Shown one piece after another: positions 24,001-35,355 of a DNA stretch of 64,000 bases. The DNA lies in NCBI GenBank assembly GCA_024362935.1, contig JANCRA010000004.1, positions 26,341,121-26,405,120 on the forward strand, written 5' to 3'. Position numbers and translations under genes: made by a program. The DNA is from Setophaga petechia (Eukaryota; Chordata; Aves; Passeriformes; Parulidae). The first letter of the stretch is position 1; each line of letters opens with the position of its first letter. The notes below the pieces were generated by a model. That model did not search any database, was not told where the DNA came from, and saw only the letters and a list, made by a program, of their open reading frames with translations.

Positions 24001-25733
24001 TTAAGAATGAAAAACACACAGCATGATCAGTAGGTTCATGTTCTAGTATAACCACAAACTACAGCCTTCTTTCAGTGTTGCTGGCAACACTAGTACAGCT
24101 AGTACTAGACAGGTTGCTGAATCTCTGCTAGTAAAGCTATGTCAGTCCTGTTCGTGTATATATTACCCAAGAATTTATTGTCCTCATGTAACTACAGTGA
24201 AATACAATACAGAAATTATGAGGGCAAACAACAACATTTATTGTCCTCATAAACAGCATTTAAAGAGCAAATATCAAATTATATTGAAAATAAAAAAAGA
24301 CACTGATTTTTCTTACAATTATCATCTGGTTACAAAGAAAACAATGAAGATGGTATAAACTCATGCATTGTAGGTTTAGAAGACAAGAGAAAAATTGCTG
24401 CATATTTGGCTCTCAGTAGAACTCAGGTGAATGGTTGGCAGAGGCAAAAGTTACAAAGAAAGGGGTTATGAAAGTGCTCAACTCCATACCTTCATTATTA
24501 GGTCTCATTCACTTAACATTATTAAGTGTTTTGCCTTTGAGTCCTAATTTGTCAATGGGCAGCATTATTTTTCCTTCTGTTTGCTAACAGAAGCTCTCTG
24601 CAACCTTCCTCCAAACTGGCTGTCTGATTACAGCTCTATATGGATATTCTTCTGAGAAGTAAACTCCTGCCTGCTAACACACGGTGTCATAGAGTGGAGA
24701 CAAAATACCTAGGAGAAGTCAGCAAGTTGGGTTCTATTTGTTGAAATTAAATTGTTTGTGCTCCAATGTACAGACAAGTATCAGTAACAGACCCTAGAAA
24801 ATTCTGTTTTCAGATGACATTCAATATATTTTGCCAAGAAATGACATTTGAAACATATTATCCAGCTGCACCATATCCAATGTTTCTCTCATTCTATTAA
24901 TTTGAAATTTTATTTCCTCCATCAGAGCAATTATAAATATCACTTAGCAGCAAAGTGCCCCATTTTTCACTCTGTCATGACCTATTGATATACCACACAA
25001 TTTAAAGCCTTTACTCACCCAGACTGCTTTTCTGCCGAGAGCTCTTGAGCTGGTATCCTAGCAGACAGCCTTGCTTTACAAAATCAGTTACAAAAGGTTT
25101 CAGAAACAGCAATTATTCCATAAGATGGAATACGAAAATCTAATAGTTGAAGTATGTTTTATGTTGTGACATACAATTTTTTAACAGTCAGCAGGATCAT
25201 GACACTGAGAAAAAATTGTAAGTTTAGCTTCTGGGCGCTTTTAAATATTGTTTAATTTATCAGCACATCTCAGTGCAAATTAGAATACAGCCTTCTTTAA
25301 ATCACCATGAAAAGCTTCAAGAATTACAAGTGACAGTAGGGTCTCTGCCTACCTGTCAACCTGTGTCTTGATTACAGTGAATTTTATCATTCTCAGTTTC
25401 ATTTTAATGCCAAAGCAGAACTTTAATTACCTAAACAAAAAGGTGAAAGAGGGAAGAAAGGACATGAATATGAATGGCAAACAAAATAATTGGGATAAAA
25501 AAGGTATGGCTTAATTAGTGACTCAACTTTCATGAACTAGAAAGCACTGCTTAAGCACTTACAAACCAAGTACAATCTATATCTCACAGAAGTCTACAGA
25601 GGGAAAATCCTCTTCAGTTTTTAAGGATGTTAGATCAGCCCCATAAATGTTAGTTTTGCTTTACATAAGTCTGTGAACTAAGGTTTTCCTTCCTTTCAGG
25701 GAAAGCTTATCCACTAATGGTGTCTGGCAGCTT
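21054..25733. other. AT-rich unique sequence, no gene seen
   Basis: No repeat family or convincing exon was found in 4.7 kb. A perfect octamer motif ATGCAAAT (POU-factor type) lies at 22751-22758. The stretches about 24890-25010 and 25225-25440 have the AT-rich, motif-dense look of conserved non-coding elements. A 14-bp direct repeat (TTTATTGTCCTCAT) occurs at about 24174 and 24237. Open frames such as 22398-22607 have no support. Confidence 0.35.
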
Positions 25734-25821
25734 TGAGATAGTGTAGGCTTCTGCACGCGCCTCCTTGCCCCAGGCCAGTTCTGTGTTTATATGCCTTCTC
25801 CTGAAGTGCCTCACTATCTCA
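25734..25821 (+). ncRNA. pre-miRNA-like hairpin candidate
   Basis: TGAGATAGTG at 25734-25743 and CACTATCTCA at 25812-25821 are perfect reverse complements. Pairing can continue inward after a one-base bulge (AGGC with GCCT) and a two-base bulge (TTC with GAA), giving about 17 pairs in an 88-nt fold. The 5' arm begins like let-7-type miRNAs, but the seed would be GAGATAG, one base different from the let-7 seed, so it is not a let-7 gene. Whether it is transcribed or processed cannot be told from sequence. Confidence 0.25.
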
Positions 25822-26422
25822 TAGGAATTACCAAAAGGATGCACAGCATGCCTCCACCCTCAATTAGGAAAAGCTTCTGTTTCTAAATGGCATTTATCAT
25901 CCTTTATAACAGTCTTTCATCTGGCTAAGCACGTGTAGTGCTTTATAGGAGACAAATTCTAGGCAGTAATGCGGGCACTCAGGAGGAAGCAGAGTATCAG
26001 CAATCTAAATATCTCTCTGAGAATATCTCTATAGTATTCCCAGTCCAAACCATTTTCTAATGACATAGCACAGAAATGATCTGATACAGAGGGAATTTGA
26101 TCTTTTCATATCATGCTTGAACAAAAAGCCTGAAAGAATAAAATCTACTAATCAAATTCTCTCTCAATAAACATGGGTTGTCATTGCATTGTCCTCCTTC
26201 TCCCACAATCCTTACTTCTCTAGAGGGTGATAGGACTTCTCCAAGAGAGAAAAACCATAAGAGCACGCAAATTTTATTAAAATATGATTCACAGATATCC
26301 AAACAGAAGTGGGACTATTATTTTTCACTTTATTTGAATTTCATCCCCTTTCCCACAAAAGCATAAACACAAAACATGGAAGACTGTCCCTATTTGAAGG
26401 TACCCCTACAGACACACATACA
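25822..26422. other. unique sequence, no gene seen
   Basis: No repeat family or exon signals are recognised. Open frames on both strands at 26111-26366 overlap each other and have no support. Confidence 0.4.
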
Positions 26423-26450
26423 GACAGATAGATAGATAGATTAGATAGAT

Positions 26451-26497
<47 letters not shown>
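26423..26497 (+). repeat. (GATA)n microsatellite
   Basis: About 75 bases of GATA units, with two ATTAGATAGATT interruptions in the left half (26440-26455) and a purer run on the right. Likely polymorphic in length. Confidence 0.95.
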
Positions 26498-28627
26498 TGA
26501 TCTCGGATGTTTTCTTGCACACCTCTATCAACCCAATCCTGTCTAATTCCTCCCATAAGCTTCACTCTAATTTTCTTTTGTCCTTGTGCTCCTGCACAGG
26601 ATTCACTCCTCACATGTAAGAGAAAACAAGCAGCTTCTTAGCCTCACCTTTTCCTTTTCTTTGCTAAAATTTACATCATAAAATCCTGATGGATTGATGG
26701 AGTGTTTAAAGATAGGCTCAGATAGTCAGACTCGGACAGTCACAGGTCAGTTTTCAACTGAAAGAAAGAAGTACATCTCGTCTGCTACAGAAGTGTTTAA
26801 TAACCTAACTTGTAGTCTAATCCATAGTGAAAAGAAAAATAAAGGAAAGAAACATTGCCTTTTCTCAAATTCTTTAATTAATCACCTCTAGATCTAACTA
26901 GCTGCTGGTGCCTCCTCCTCTGTGCTCCAAAAAAACAGACTTTCTCAAGAATCACTTTTCTGCTTAACAAAAGCATAGCGGCTTTCACCTCAATTTTCCT
27001 TTTGACTTCTCCAGTAAAGACCTAAAATCCTGAGTAGGCTGACAACTGCAGGGGAGTCATTTTTGCAAATGCTTGTACACCTGATTCAAAGAGTAGTTTA
27101 TCTTTACAGTTTAACTTAAATTGTTTTCCACCCTTCAGAACAACCTCTTTCATACCTGTAGATACTCTTCAGGCAATAGTCATTCAAATAAACCATGTCA
27201 GCAAGCAAGTTTTGCTTTTGATTCCATATTTTATTGTAATTATATTACATTCATCTATTCTCATAGATCAATACTATGATGATGAGGGCTACTTAAAGTT
27301 CTGCATTTCCATTTCCACAAAAATTTTCAACTTTCACGGTCAACTACAATACAGAGATTAAAATGTTCAAAACCACACATAATCAAGCTTCTAAAAATTA
27401 AAGTCTTCTGTACATTTATTTTAGCTACATACACTGATCTTTTTAACGTTACATCTTACTAAGCAAGATCTTATCTTTGACCTTATTGTATTTTTCTTTC
27501 TCAAAGTACCAATAATATCAAAAATAAGTACTAGTCATTACAATGAATAGTCTGACTAGCTGCCACACGTAGAAATAAGAAGAAAAACTTTCCCTCGACA
27601 TCATAGTTCCTTGACCCTAACTAATACCTTTAAATTTTAAAAGAAATCAATCATGCCAAGTTTGCAGTCTCATTCTGTACACCTCAGCACAGCTGTCTGG
27701 GTGTGTTTCCTGTACCAGTCTGCCTCCCCCAGTGTGGTGAGCTACTGAGTAGAGCAGACTCTCAGCTGATCAGATTTCCTTCCATGTATGCCAAAAATAC
27801 TCTGAGCTTCCTGAATCCCTTTCTAGCATAATGATATAACCCAGGCAGAATTAGAATTACTTCAAAATGAAATGTGTCCTATACCTTTTTAAGCTACATG
27901 AAAACATGACACAGAGAGACTTGTAATCAGATTCAGGGGAAAGTGGTGAAGTCAAACTCATGATTCACCCATTTGAATTTCTCAATATGGGTAATAAATG
28001 AGGCATTTCTAGAGCAACTGAATAATTTGTACATTTTCACAGTAGATCAGACTCATACAGCAGAAGCTGGTTTTGTAATTGTGACACATTGACGGAAATT
28101 CAGTGACTCAGTGTTCAGTGATTTTAATTTCCACTTTGATGGCATCCTGTTGGAATACAGGCAAGCAAATCTTATAAAATAAGAGATGTAGAAACACTTG
28201 CTACCTACAAGATTTTATTTTCTCACACTGTCAGGGTTTCTTCAGCTGTATTTCTTGTGCAAACCTGAGTCTCATAATAAACTACATAGGAATTTCTGTT
28301 ATTTTTAAAAACTCAGATTAACTTTGTACCCAAAGTCACTTTGATCACTGATATATCTTTATGCAAGTAAGGCAGAGAATGAGAGAATTTAACACTATCA
28401 TTTTCTAAGGAGAAGAACACCATAACCTTTGAATTGGAATAATAAATATCAGTATTAATTTATATAGGCTGTTACTCTAGGAAGGATAATGCAAATACGT
28501 TGATAATATAATAAAAGAGGTTAATTGCTTTGCTCCCTTCTGCACACAAAAACCAAAGGAGGCTGTGACTGAACAAATTACTTATTCCTTAAGCTGGAAA
28601 AGAAGTTTCTTTATATGTTTCATGACC
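26498..28627. other. AT-rich unique sequence, no gene seen
   Basis: No repeat family, RNA gene or convincing exon is seen. The plus-strand frame at 26694-26891 has no splice or family support. Confidence 0.4.
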
Positions 28628-28664
28628 AAAAAACAACAAAAAAAAAAAAAACAACAAAAAAAAA
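28628..28664 (+). repeat. A-rich low-complexity tract
   Basis: Runs of A broken by single Cs (CAACAA twice), ending just before AAGTGTGAC. It could be an old poly(A) tail, but no retrotransposed body is visible to its left. Confidence 0.8.
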
Positions 28665-28720
28665 GTGTGACTTAAAAAACCTAACAGATCACAAACTTTT
28701 TTCCCTGACTGGATGTTTAG

Positions 28721-28860
28721 AAGGGGATGGTTGAGTAAAGTCACTAGAAGGACTGCACTGACACGAGCCATAGAGAAGATCCTGCCTATTAAAGAGGAAC
28801 CAAAACAGCAAGAGTTCCTAACATGGCTGACTGACAAAATCTCTTTATGTCTGTGCAGAG
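28721..28860 (+). CDS. candidate internal coding exon, unidentified protein
   Basis: A 140-bp open segment on the plus strand lies between an acceptor (pyrimidine run TTTTTTCCCTGACTGG...TTTAG, AG at 28719-28720, with CTGAC as a possible branch point) and a full consensus donor GCAGAG|GTAAGT at 28861. The first base completes a codon and the exon ends after the first base of a codon. The 46 residues are basic and mixed, with RAIEKILPIKEEPKQQEFLT in the middle, ordinary for a soluble protein. I do not recognise the family. The frame continues past the donor to 28967, which a chance opening would also do. It is one of the best-bounded exon candidates in the window. Confidence 0.35.
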
Positions 28861-29114
28861 GTAAGTTCAAACATAATGCCTTTAGGAAGAGAACTCTCCA
28901 CTGTGTGACCTGTTTCACAGAATGGCATCAGAAAGCAGTTAACTCATTCTGGAAGGATAGGTATTAATCTAGGAAATAGGGTAGGTACTAATCTTAGGAA
29001 ATAAAAATGAGCAGTTGAAAGATAGCATAGTATAGTCAGGTTGTTTTTCTTCTCTTATCTGTTTTTCATTTTTCTGAAATCTTATGTTTTACCATAGCAA
29101 TCACACTTCACAAG

Positions 29115-29147
29115 TAACTAATTATCTAAGGCGTAGATAATTAGTTA
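29115..29147. repeat. 14-bp perfect hairpin with TAATTA cores
   Basis: TAACTAATTATCTA and TAGATAATTAGTTA are exact inverted repeats around the 5-base loop AGGCG. Each arm carries an AATTA homeodomain-type core, so it could be a paired binding site, a cruciform or chance. Confidence 0.8.
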
Positions 29148-29419
29148 TTGTATATACTTTTCCTCAATTGTCTCAGACAGAACCAGCTGTTGTGAGGGTG
29201 CTGCTCAGGCCCTTCTCTGGCAAACCAGGCTGCATAACAAGATGAGGTCAATTTGGAACCTACATATAATGCTGCATGTTAATAATGCACCTGAAACTAT
29301 TTGAGACGGTGTTTGCCCAAAACGTAGGAACTGACTTGACTGAAATTCGGTAATCATGTTAAGCAGTCATGGAAAAACTACAAAGAGGCTTTTGCAGTAA
29401 AAGAGTCAGCCAAAAGAGA

Positions 29420-29780
29420 GGCCTGAGAGGAGCCCGAGAGCTGCAGTGGCGGAAGGGATGGAGCTGCAGGAGCGGATGCCATCAGAGCTGTCTGACGCCA
29501 CACAAGGCACCCCGGGGTGTCCTGGCCTCCGCCCTCCCAGGGGTGCTGTGAGCAGCCTCTCCTTCCCTCCTGCCTGCTGCTCCCGGGGCTGGGCGATGGA
29601 GAAGGAGCCGGGCCGGGCTGGCTGGGAGCCCTCCCGGCAGCTCCACCCCGCGGGTTTGAGCCAGGGATCTCAGGAGGGGCGAGCCGAGCCTCCATCACCT
29701 GGGGCTTCTCCAGAGGGGCTGCAGGGATTGCCCGTCCCGGGATTTGTAACAGAGGGTGCTCGGAGGCTGGGGATGTTTAT
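29420..29780. promoter_or_regulatory. isolated CpG-rich island
   Basis: A sharply bounded GC-rich block of about 360 bases in AT-rich surroundings. I count roughly 20 CpG dinucleotides between 29430 and 29805, while the flanks have almost none. It contains GCCGGGCCGGG, CCCCGCGGG and GGGGCGAGCCGAGCC. It matches no repeat I recognise. A small CpG-island promoter or the first exon of an unannotated transcript would look like this. Several overlapping open frames on both strands (29369-29867) are what GC-rich DNA gives by chance, though one could be a first exon. No TATA box is evident. Confidence 0.5.
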
Positions 29781-30576
29781 CAGCGTTTTCTGAGGTGGTC
29801 GCAATGTATGGTTTATGAGTTACATCACTCACACTGGTCTCTGTACAGCTCATTGATTGCCAGTTAATTACATGTCATTAATAAATCAATAAACCACTTC
29901 GATCCCAATTCAGTTTAACAACATGAAATTACTGTATTTCCCCTGTGAAAGCTCATCATTTTGGGACAAGAAATAGATTCCCTAATGTTTTATAATGTTA
30001 AATTTTAAGAGGTATTGTAGATATTTCTTCCAGAAGAACAGAGTCTTATAACCAACAAAATTTTGCTAAGTTTATATCTCTACAATTCAGAACATGATGC
30101 CATATTCCTGTGGCTTTGAAAATTCTAAATAATGTTACCTTCAATATTTTGGAAAGGGGTTCAACTAACTTTATAATGAGAGTATTAGAGTAAAAATGAC
30201 AGGTATGACAGTACGGAGATTTCTCCTGCTGGTTTTTTTTCATTCACTTTTGGCCAGAACCTATGCCAATTTGTTCTCCTCTTTTTCTTTTACTGCATCT
30301 ATCTAATTTTAGAAACAGAAAGTGAAGTACGCTTTTAAACAGATTGTGTTTGCCCTTTTCAGAGTTTTTTCCTTCATTTCCATGAACTCTCCAGATTACA
30401 TAGCTCTTGATCTTTTGCAGTCACTTGAACAGCAGGTGGGAAAACCAGCTAATCTTAGACACTTATTTTAGAAACTGCACACAGATAAATATGTTCTTTA
30501 GACATGATTATTTTATATCATTAAAGCAATGCTACGTACAAGGTCTTAAAAAAAATACTGTCATAAAAATCCCCAT
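29781..30576. other. AT-rich unique sequence, no gene seen
   Basis: No repeat family or exon signal is recognised to the right of the CpG-rich block. The open frame at 30046-30243 has no support. Confidence 0.4.
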
Positions 30577-30636
30577 GTACACATACACATACACATACAC
30601 ATTCACATACCCATACACATACACATATACATACAG
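30577..30636 (+). repeat. (ACATAC)n hexamer microsatellite
   Basis: About ten hexamer units of ACATAC, with single-base variants (TTCACATAC, CCCATAC, ATATAC) in the middle and right parts. Confidence 0.9.
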
Positions 30637-33600
30637 AGGGACAGTTTTCGTTAAAATTGCAACAGGGAAAATATTTTATTGAAAGGACAAAGTATATGAA
30701 TTAAGTCATATATATTTTCAAGATTTCTACAACAAAATTACTATCTCACTTGATGTATTACAAACTATATGATGAAATCTCTTTTAGGAAAAGTCTCCAA
30801 GTGTCTTGTTCTACTGCATAGGAATCATTCAATGTTTTTTGTATTAAAACATTTGAATCTGCCTTGAAGTTAAGCCTAGGATTCTATTATAAAATATTTT
30901 TTTCTAGGAAAATAGGTAGGTCTGATTCTTAATTTTGAGGATTTTAAAATTCATTTTACAAATAATTTTTTTTCACTACTACCATTTTTTCTTTCATGAA
31001 GGAATGCAATGAATATTCTTTATATTCTGAGCCTGGATAATTTCTGAATCATGGAAAATGGACATATCATAAGAGGTAATTGAAAGCAATTTAAAAAAAT
31101 AATTGGCTTGAACCAGACTGAAAGACTCCTCAGGGGGAGTCCTGTCCCTTGGCTTAGGGCTCATGTAAATCAGAGGAGGATTTTCATTAAGTGTCTCTCA
31201 AGAACAGGACTGGAGGTTTTCTTCATATGTTTGTGTTTTGTGTAGGATCACACAGGTACAGGCAAACACCCAGCATGGTAACACCCAGAGCTGAAAGCCA
31301 CATGGTTGTTTGGTTCCAGATAAATATACATTAGTTCCTTTAATGAGGCAACTTGTCTTCCATGAAAAAGCCAACTGGTATATCATTTGTCATCATCATG
31401 AGGAATGATCCCTTTTTCTGTCAGATTCAACATGCACCTCTTCATGCATATGTAGACTCACCTCTTGATTTAAGTAAGTAAATGAATTAATAAATATATA
31501 TAAATGTTAGTCTGATGCATCATTGTGCTGGATTGTGGTTTTGGAACTTGGTTTGGATTATTTTTTATTATTATTTTAATGCTTTCTAGATTAAAAAAAT
31601 AAAAAAGGTTGATTGTCAGTCCTCAGCTTGTCAAAGCATAGTGAAAGGAATCCTTATAATTTGCAGGTTAAGTCTAGTTCAAACTTCACCTGACTTTAAT
31701 TGCAAACAAAAAGGGATGTGCTTCAGCAATTCAAGAAACATCCCTTTCTAACTAGTACTGTATAATTAATTATATAAGGAAAAAACAGATTCCCTGCTAC
31801 TAAACTGCATTTAAATGTAATGAACAATGGGCATCAATGACCTACACTGATGAATCTGAACAGAACCAAAATTTCAGGCTGCAACTCTGCCTGGGAAATC
31901 AAATACAAAATATAATATTCAGAGTTTCTCAAGAAATGTCAATACCAGTGTACAAACATAGGGAAACTGAAATATTCTGTTCAATTCTAATGATTGACTA
32001 GGAATGTGAATGTGACAAGTGACCCTGATGTTACAAAGTATCTTGCAATAAGCCAACTTTGCCTGAGCATTCCATTTTAGCCCCATGGCGATGCACCACT
32101 CCTGTTATAGTCTGAACGAAGAACTATAGAGGAAGCAATCATTTGCTGACAGAAAAATTGACAAAAATAAATAATACATTTAATAAATTATCTACACATT
32201 TTAAAATTCTTGCAGACATACAATCATACATTTAATCTTATTTCAGTATATTTTCATGTCATTATGTTATAAAATACTCTCTCCACTACTACTACATCAT
32301 GTTGTGCTTTTAAAGGATGAAGTCCTGGTTTGACAGTGTTTCAAGAAATGAATTTGCAGAAAAATGCTTGGTTAAAGAGAGAAAAAAAGTGCAGTTGTAT
32401 GTCAATCATTAAACTATTTTTTACTTTCTTCTCTGCTGTATCACTGGTATCAGAGACACTGTTTCTTACTTCCCATCCACTTAAAATGGAGCACAATCTT
32501 GTTAGCCAGTGCTCTTTCTTTTGAAGTAGGATACTTTTTTTTTTGTGGATGCCATTAAAACAGTGAAGTGTAAATAAGTGAATTCTGTCACAGAGAACAT
32601 CTTGAAACTTTGTTCTGAGATATTTTCATGGAAGTGATAAATCCCTTGGTACCCAGACTGTGAGAATATGTACCTTCAGAACCAGAACATATCAAACACC
32701 TCTGAAGGGCTGGGACTCATTTCAGAAATCTGGCGAGGGATTCTGGTATTTCAAGCTGCTTTCCTCAAGCTGAAAATCTTCGCTATTCATAAAATTGAAA
32801 CCAAACCTTTACAAAGTCTGCAAAATTACTGGTTTTGAAAAAATGCATTACTTTGAGAGATTTTTTTTACTCTTACAATCAGTACTTATCAGAATTTGTC
32901 TTAAACATAGCCATTTTATTAGTACCTCAGTACATATGGGAAATTTTTGAGTTCTGAGAAGACCCATTCTATAATGCCTTTTCTAGCTAGCTGAATGCTG
33001 CTAAAATGTTCTCTCTGTATATATAACATTATAAAAACATGCAGCTAGTTTAGGTTCTAGAAAAACAAACAGCAGAAAAAAAAATTAAAGTTGAAAAACA
33101 AAAAGGAGATATTATGTAGACACCAGTGTCCTTGAGTACTTGAAATTAATTTATTCATTTGTTTATTTGTTTTTTATTAATAAGAAGGTTGTCTGGAAGT
33201 TGAAGACAACTATACAGAACAATTTGGTGACAGCTTTGAGGCCACTTGGTGCATGTATGCCCAGCAGATGCTATCAGATGACACACAAGGAGCTAAAAGA
33301 TGTGCAGACTCATAACTGAAATGTATTGTTGAAAGTGTTAAGTATCTGTAGGTTCAGCAGACCTATAATAACTATGTGGTCTCTTTTTTCTTTTTTTTGT
33401 TCTCTTTTTTTATATCAATCAGCCTACACTTTCTCCTACAAGAGCTCTTTTTTGTTGTTATGGAGAGATGCTTCTTGTCTCACACTACAGTGTGTCTGTA
33501 ATTGCATTCCAGTGGTATTGAGAGCATTGGGCACAAAGGTCTGTACATATCTCTATTTATTTGTTTAGATATTTTTACCAAATTCATGTTCCTACCACTT

Positions 33601-34179
33601 TGTTAAAGGTCAGGTTTCAACACAAGGGCTCTTCTATCCTACTGTCCATCACAGTTAATAATAAAGCAGACAAACAAGTCAAAATGCCTGCAGTATAAAT
33701 GTACAAACACTGATTTCCATTTTCTTGTCTGAAACACACACATTCTTGTGATCCTTTGCTGCATTCTTTCATTGTACATGTTCTGTTAGATGAACCTCAT
33801 GGCCAGCAACCCAGTAGAAATCCAAAGTTTTCAGTTAATCGGTCAGTTACTTTACATAATTTTGATGTCTTCATTTTAAGATATTTTTTCAAGTAATCTT
33901 TACACTAATGTTTTCAATAATTTAGGCTGAAAACTTCCTTTAAAATAAATTATTTTAGACTGAGTGATTTTTCTGTACTAAATATGCTTATCATTCTAAA
34001 CTTTACTCAGCCTAGAATGAAAGAATAATCAAATTGCTGACATTTCATTTTCTAGGTTATTTTACCATGATCTCTGTTGCCTAAATATTGCTGTAAAAAT
34101 TATGCACAGCCATATTAATAGCCTTGTTATAGCTGTGTTCTGGCCTTGCTTATTTATCGTGCCAAACAAGAAAAAATCA
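30637..34179. other. AT-rich unique sequence, no gene seen
   Basis: No repeat family is recognised over 3.5 kb. Plus-strand frames at 32330-32524 and 33326-33568 are T-rich translations without splice or family support. Confidence 0.4.
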
Positions 34180-35355
34180 TATTCTACCTACACTGATGTG
34201 GTGACTATGTCAGTGGACAAGGAAGGGGCTACAGACATCATTTATCTGGACTTCTGTAAAACCTTTGACACAATTCCCCACATATAAAATGGGGAGAGAT
34301 GGATTTGATGGGCAAACTGATGGACAAGGAATTGGTTGGACAGCCGTGTCCAGAGGGCACGGTCAATGGTCAATGGCTGAGGGTCCCAATGGACACCAAT
34401 GACAAGTGACGTCACTCAGGGGCCAGCTCTGGGACCAGTTACTTAAAATCAGACATCAGGATGAAGTGCACCCTCACCAAACTTTTAGATTACTGAGTGG
34501 TATAGTTGACACACCTGAGGGACAGGATGCCATCCAGAGGGACCTGCAAAATTTCAACAAGTATTTCAAAATTTCAACAAGGGACTTTCATGATGTTTAA
34601 GAAGGCCAAGTGCAAGGTGCTTCACCTGGGTCAGGACAAACCCCAGTACCAGTCCAGGCTGGGGATGAGCAGATGAAGAGCAGCCCTATGAGAAGGACTT
34701 GGGGGTGCTGGTGGGTGAGAGGCTGGACATGACCCAGCCATGGGCACTCCCAGCCCAGAGAGCCAAACGTGTCCTGGGCTGCATCCAAAGCAGCGTGGGC
34801 AGCAGGGGAGGGAGGGGATTCTGCCCCTCTGCTCTGCTCTGGTCAGAGCCCACCTGGAATCCTGCATCCAGCTCTGGGGTCCCAGCACAGGGAGGACATG
34901 GAACTGTTGGAGTGAGTCCAGAGGAGGCCACCAAGATGATTAGAGGGATGGAGCACATCACTTATTAGGAAAGTCTGAGAGAATTGGGATTGGTCACCCT
35001 TTAAGAGAAGATTTTGGGGTAACCTAATTGTGGCTTTCCAGTACCTGAAGAGAACTTACAAGAAAGACTTCTTACAAGAGCATGTAGTGACAGGACAAGG
35101 GAGAATGGATTCAAACAGAAAAAGAGTGGGTTTAGATTAGATATTATAAAGCAATTCTTTACTGTGAGAGTTGTGAGGCAGTGGAAGTAATTACCTGGAA
35201 AAGCTGTGGATGCTCTGTCCCTGGAAATGTTCCAGGTCAGGCTTAGAGGTTCTGAGAAACATGCTGTAGTGGAAGATGTCCATGACAGTGGGATTGGACT
35301 TAGATAATCTTCAAAGACCTTTGAAACTCAAACTATACCATGACTCTACAATTCT
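34180..35355 (+). mobile_element. CR1 LINE fragment with a scrap of reverse transcriptase and the 3' end
   Basis: Two parts of one CR1 are joined. 34190-34287 is open and includes IIYLDFCKTFDTIPHI, the CR1 reverse transcriptase region with the (A/C)FD catalytic-aspartate neighbourhood. From about 34310 onward the text is the end of ORF2 and the 3' region (GGACCAGTTACTTAAAATC, AGGCCAAGTGCAAGGTGC, TGGGCTGCATCCAAAGCAGC), ending at ACTCTACAATTCT near 35355. Part of ORF2 between the two is missing. A small tandem duplication (TTTCAACAAG twice) lies at 34552-34582. A G-quadruplex-like run occurs at 34796-34817. Stops and indels make it non-functional. Open frames at 34406-34968 are inside it. Confidence 0.95.

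Noticed and set aside
25734..25743. let-7 gene
   Set aside because: Only the first few bases resemble let-7; the seed differs and the rest of the arm does not match, so it is at most an unrelated hairpin.
26423..26497. CRISPR-like or other direct-repeat array
   Set aside because: It is a plain GATA microsatellite; no spacers, and the genome is a vertebrate one.
29369..29867. Three overlapping GC-rich frames of about 60-116 codons
   Set aside because: GC-rich DNA has few stops, so open frames on both strands are expected; composition is low-complexity G/A/P/S. The CpG block itself is kept as a feature.
34180..35355. Open frames in the CR1 as host genes
   Set aside because: The content is CR1 ORF2 and 3' UTR; frames are broken and the GC-rich 3' region opens several frames on both strands by chance.
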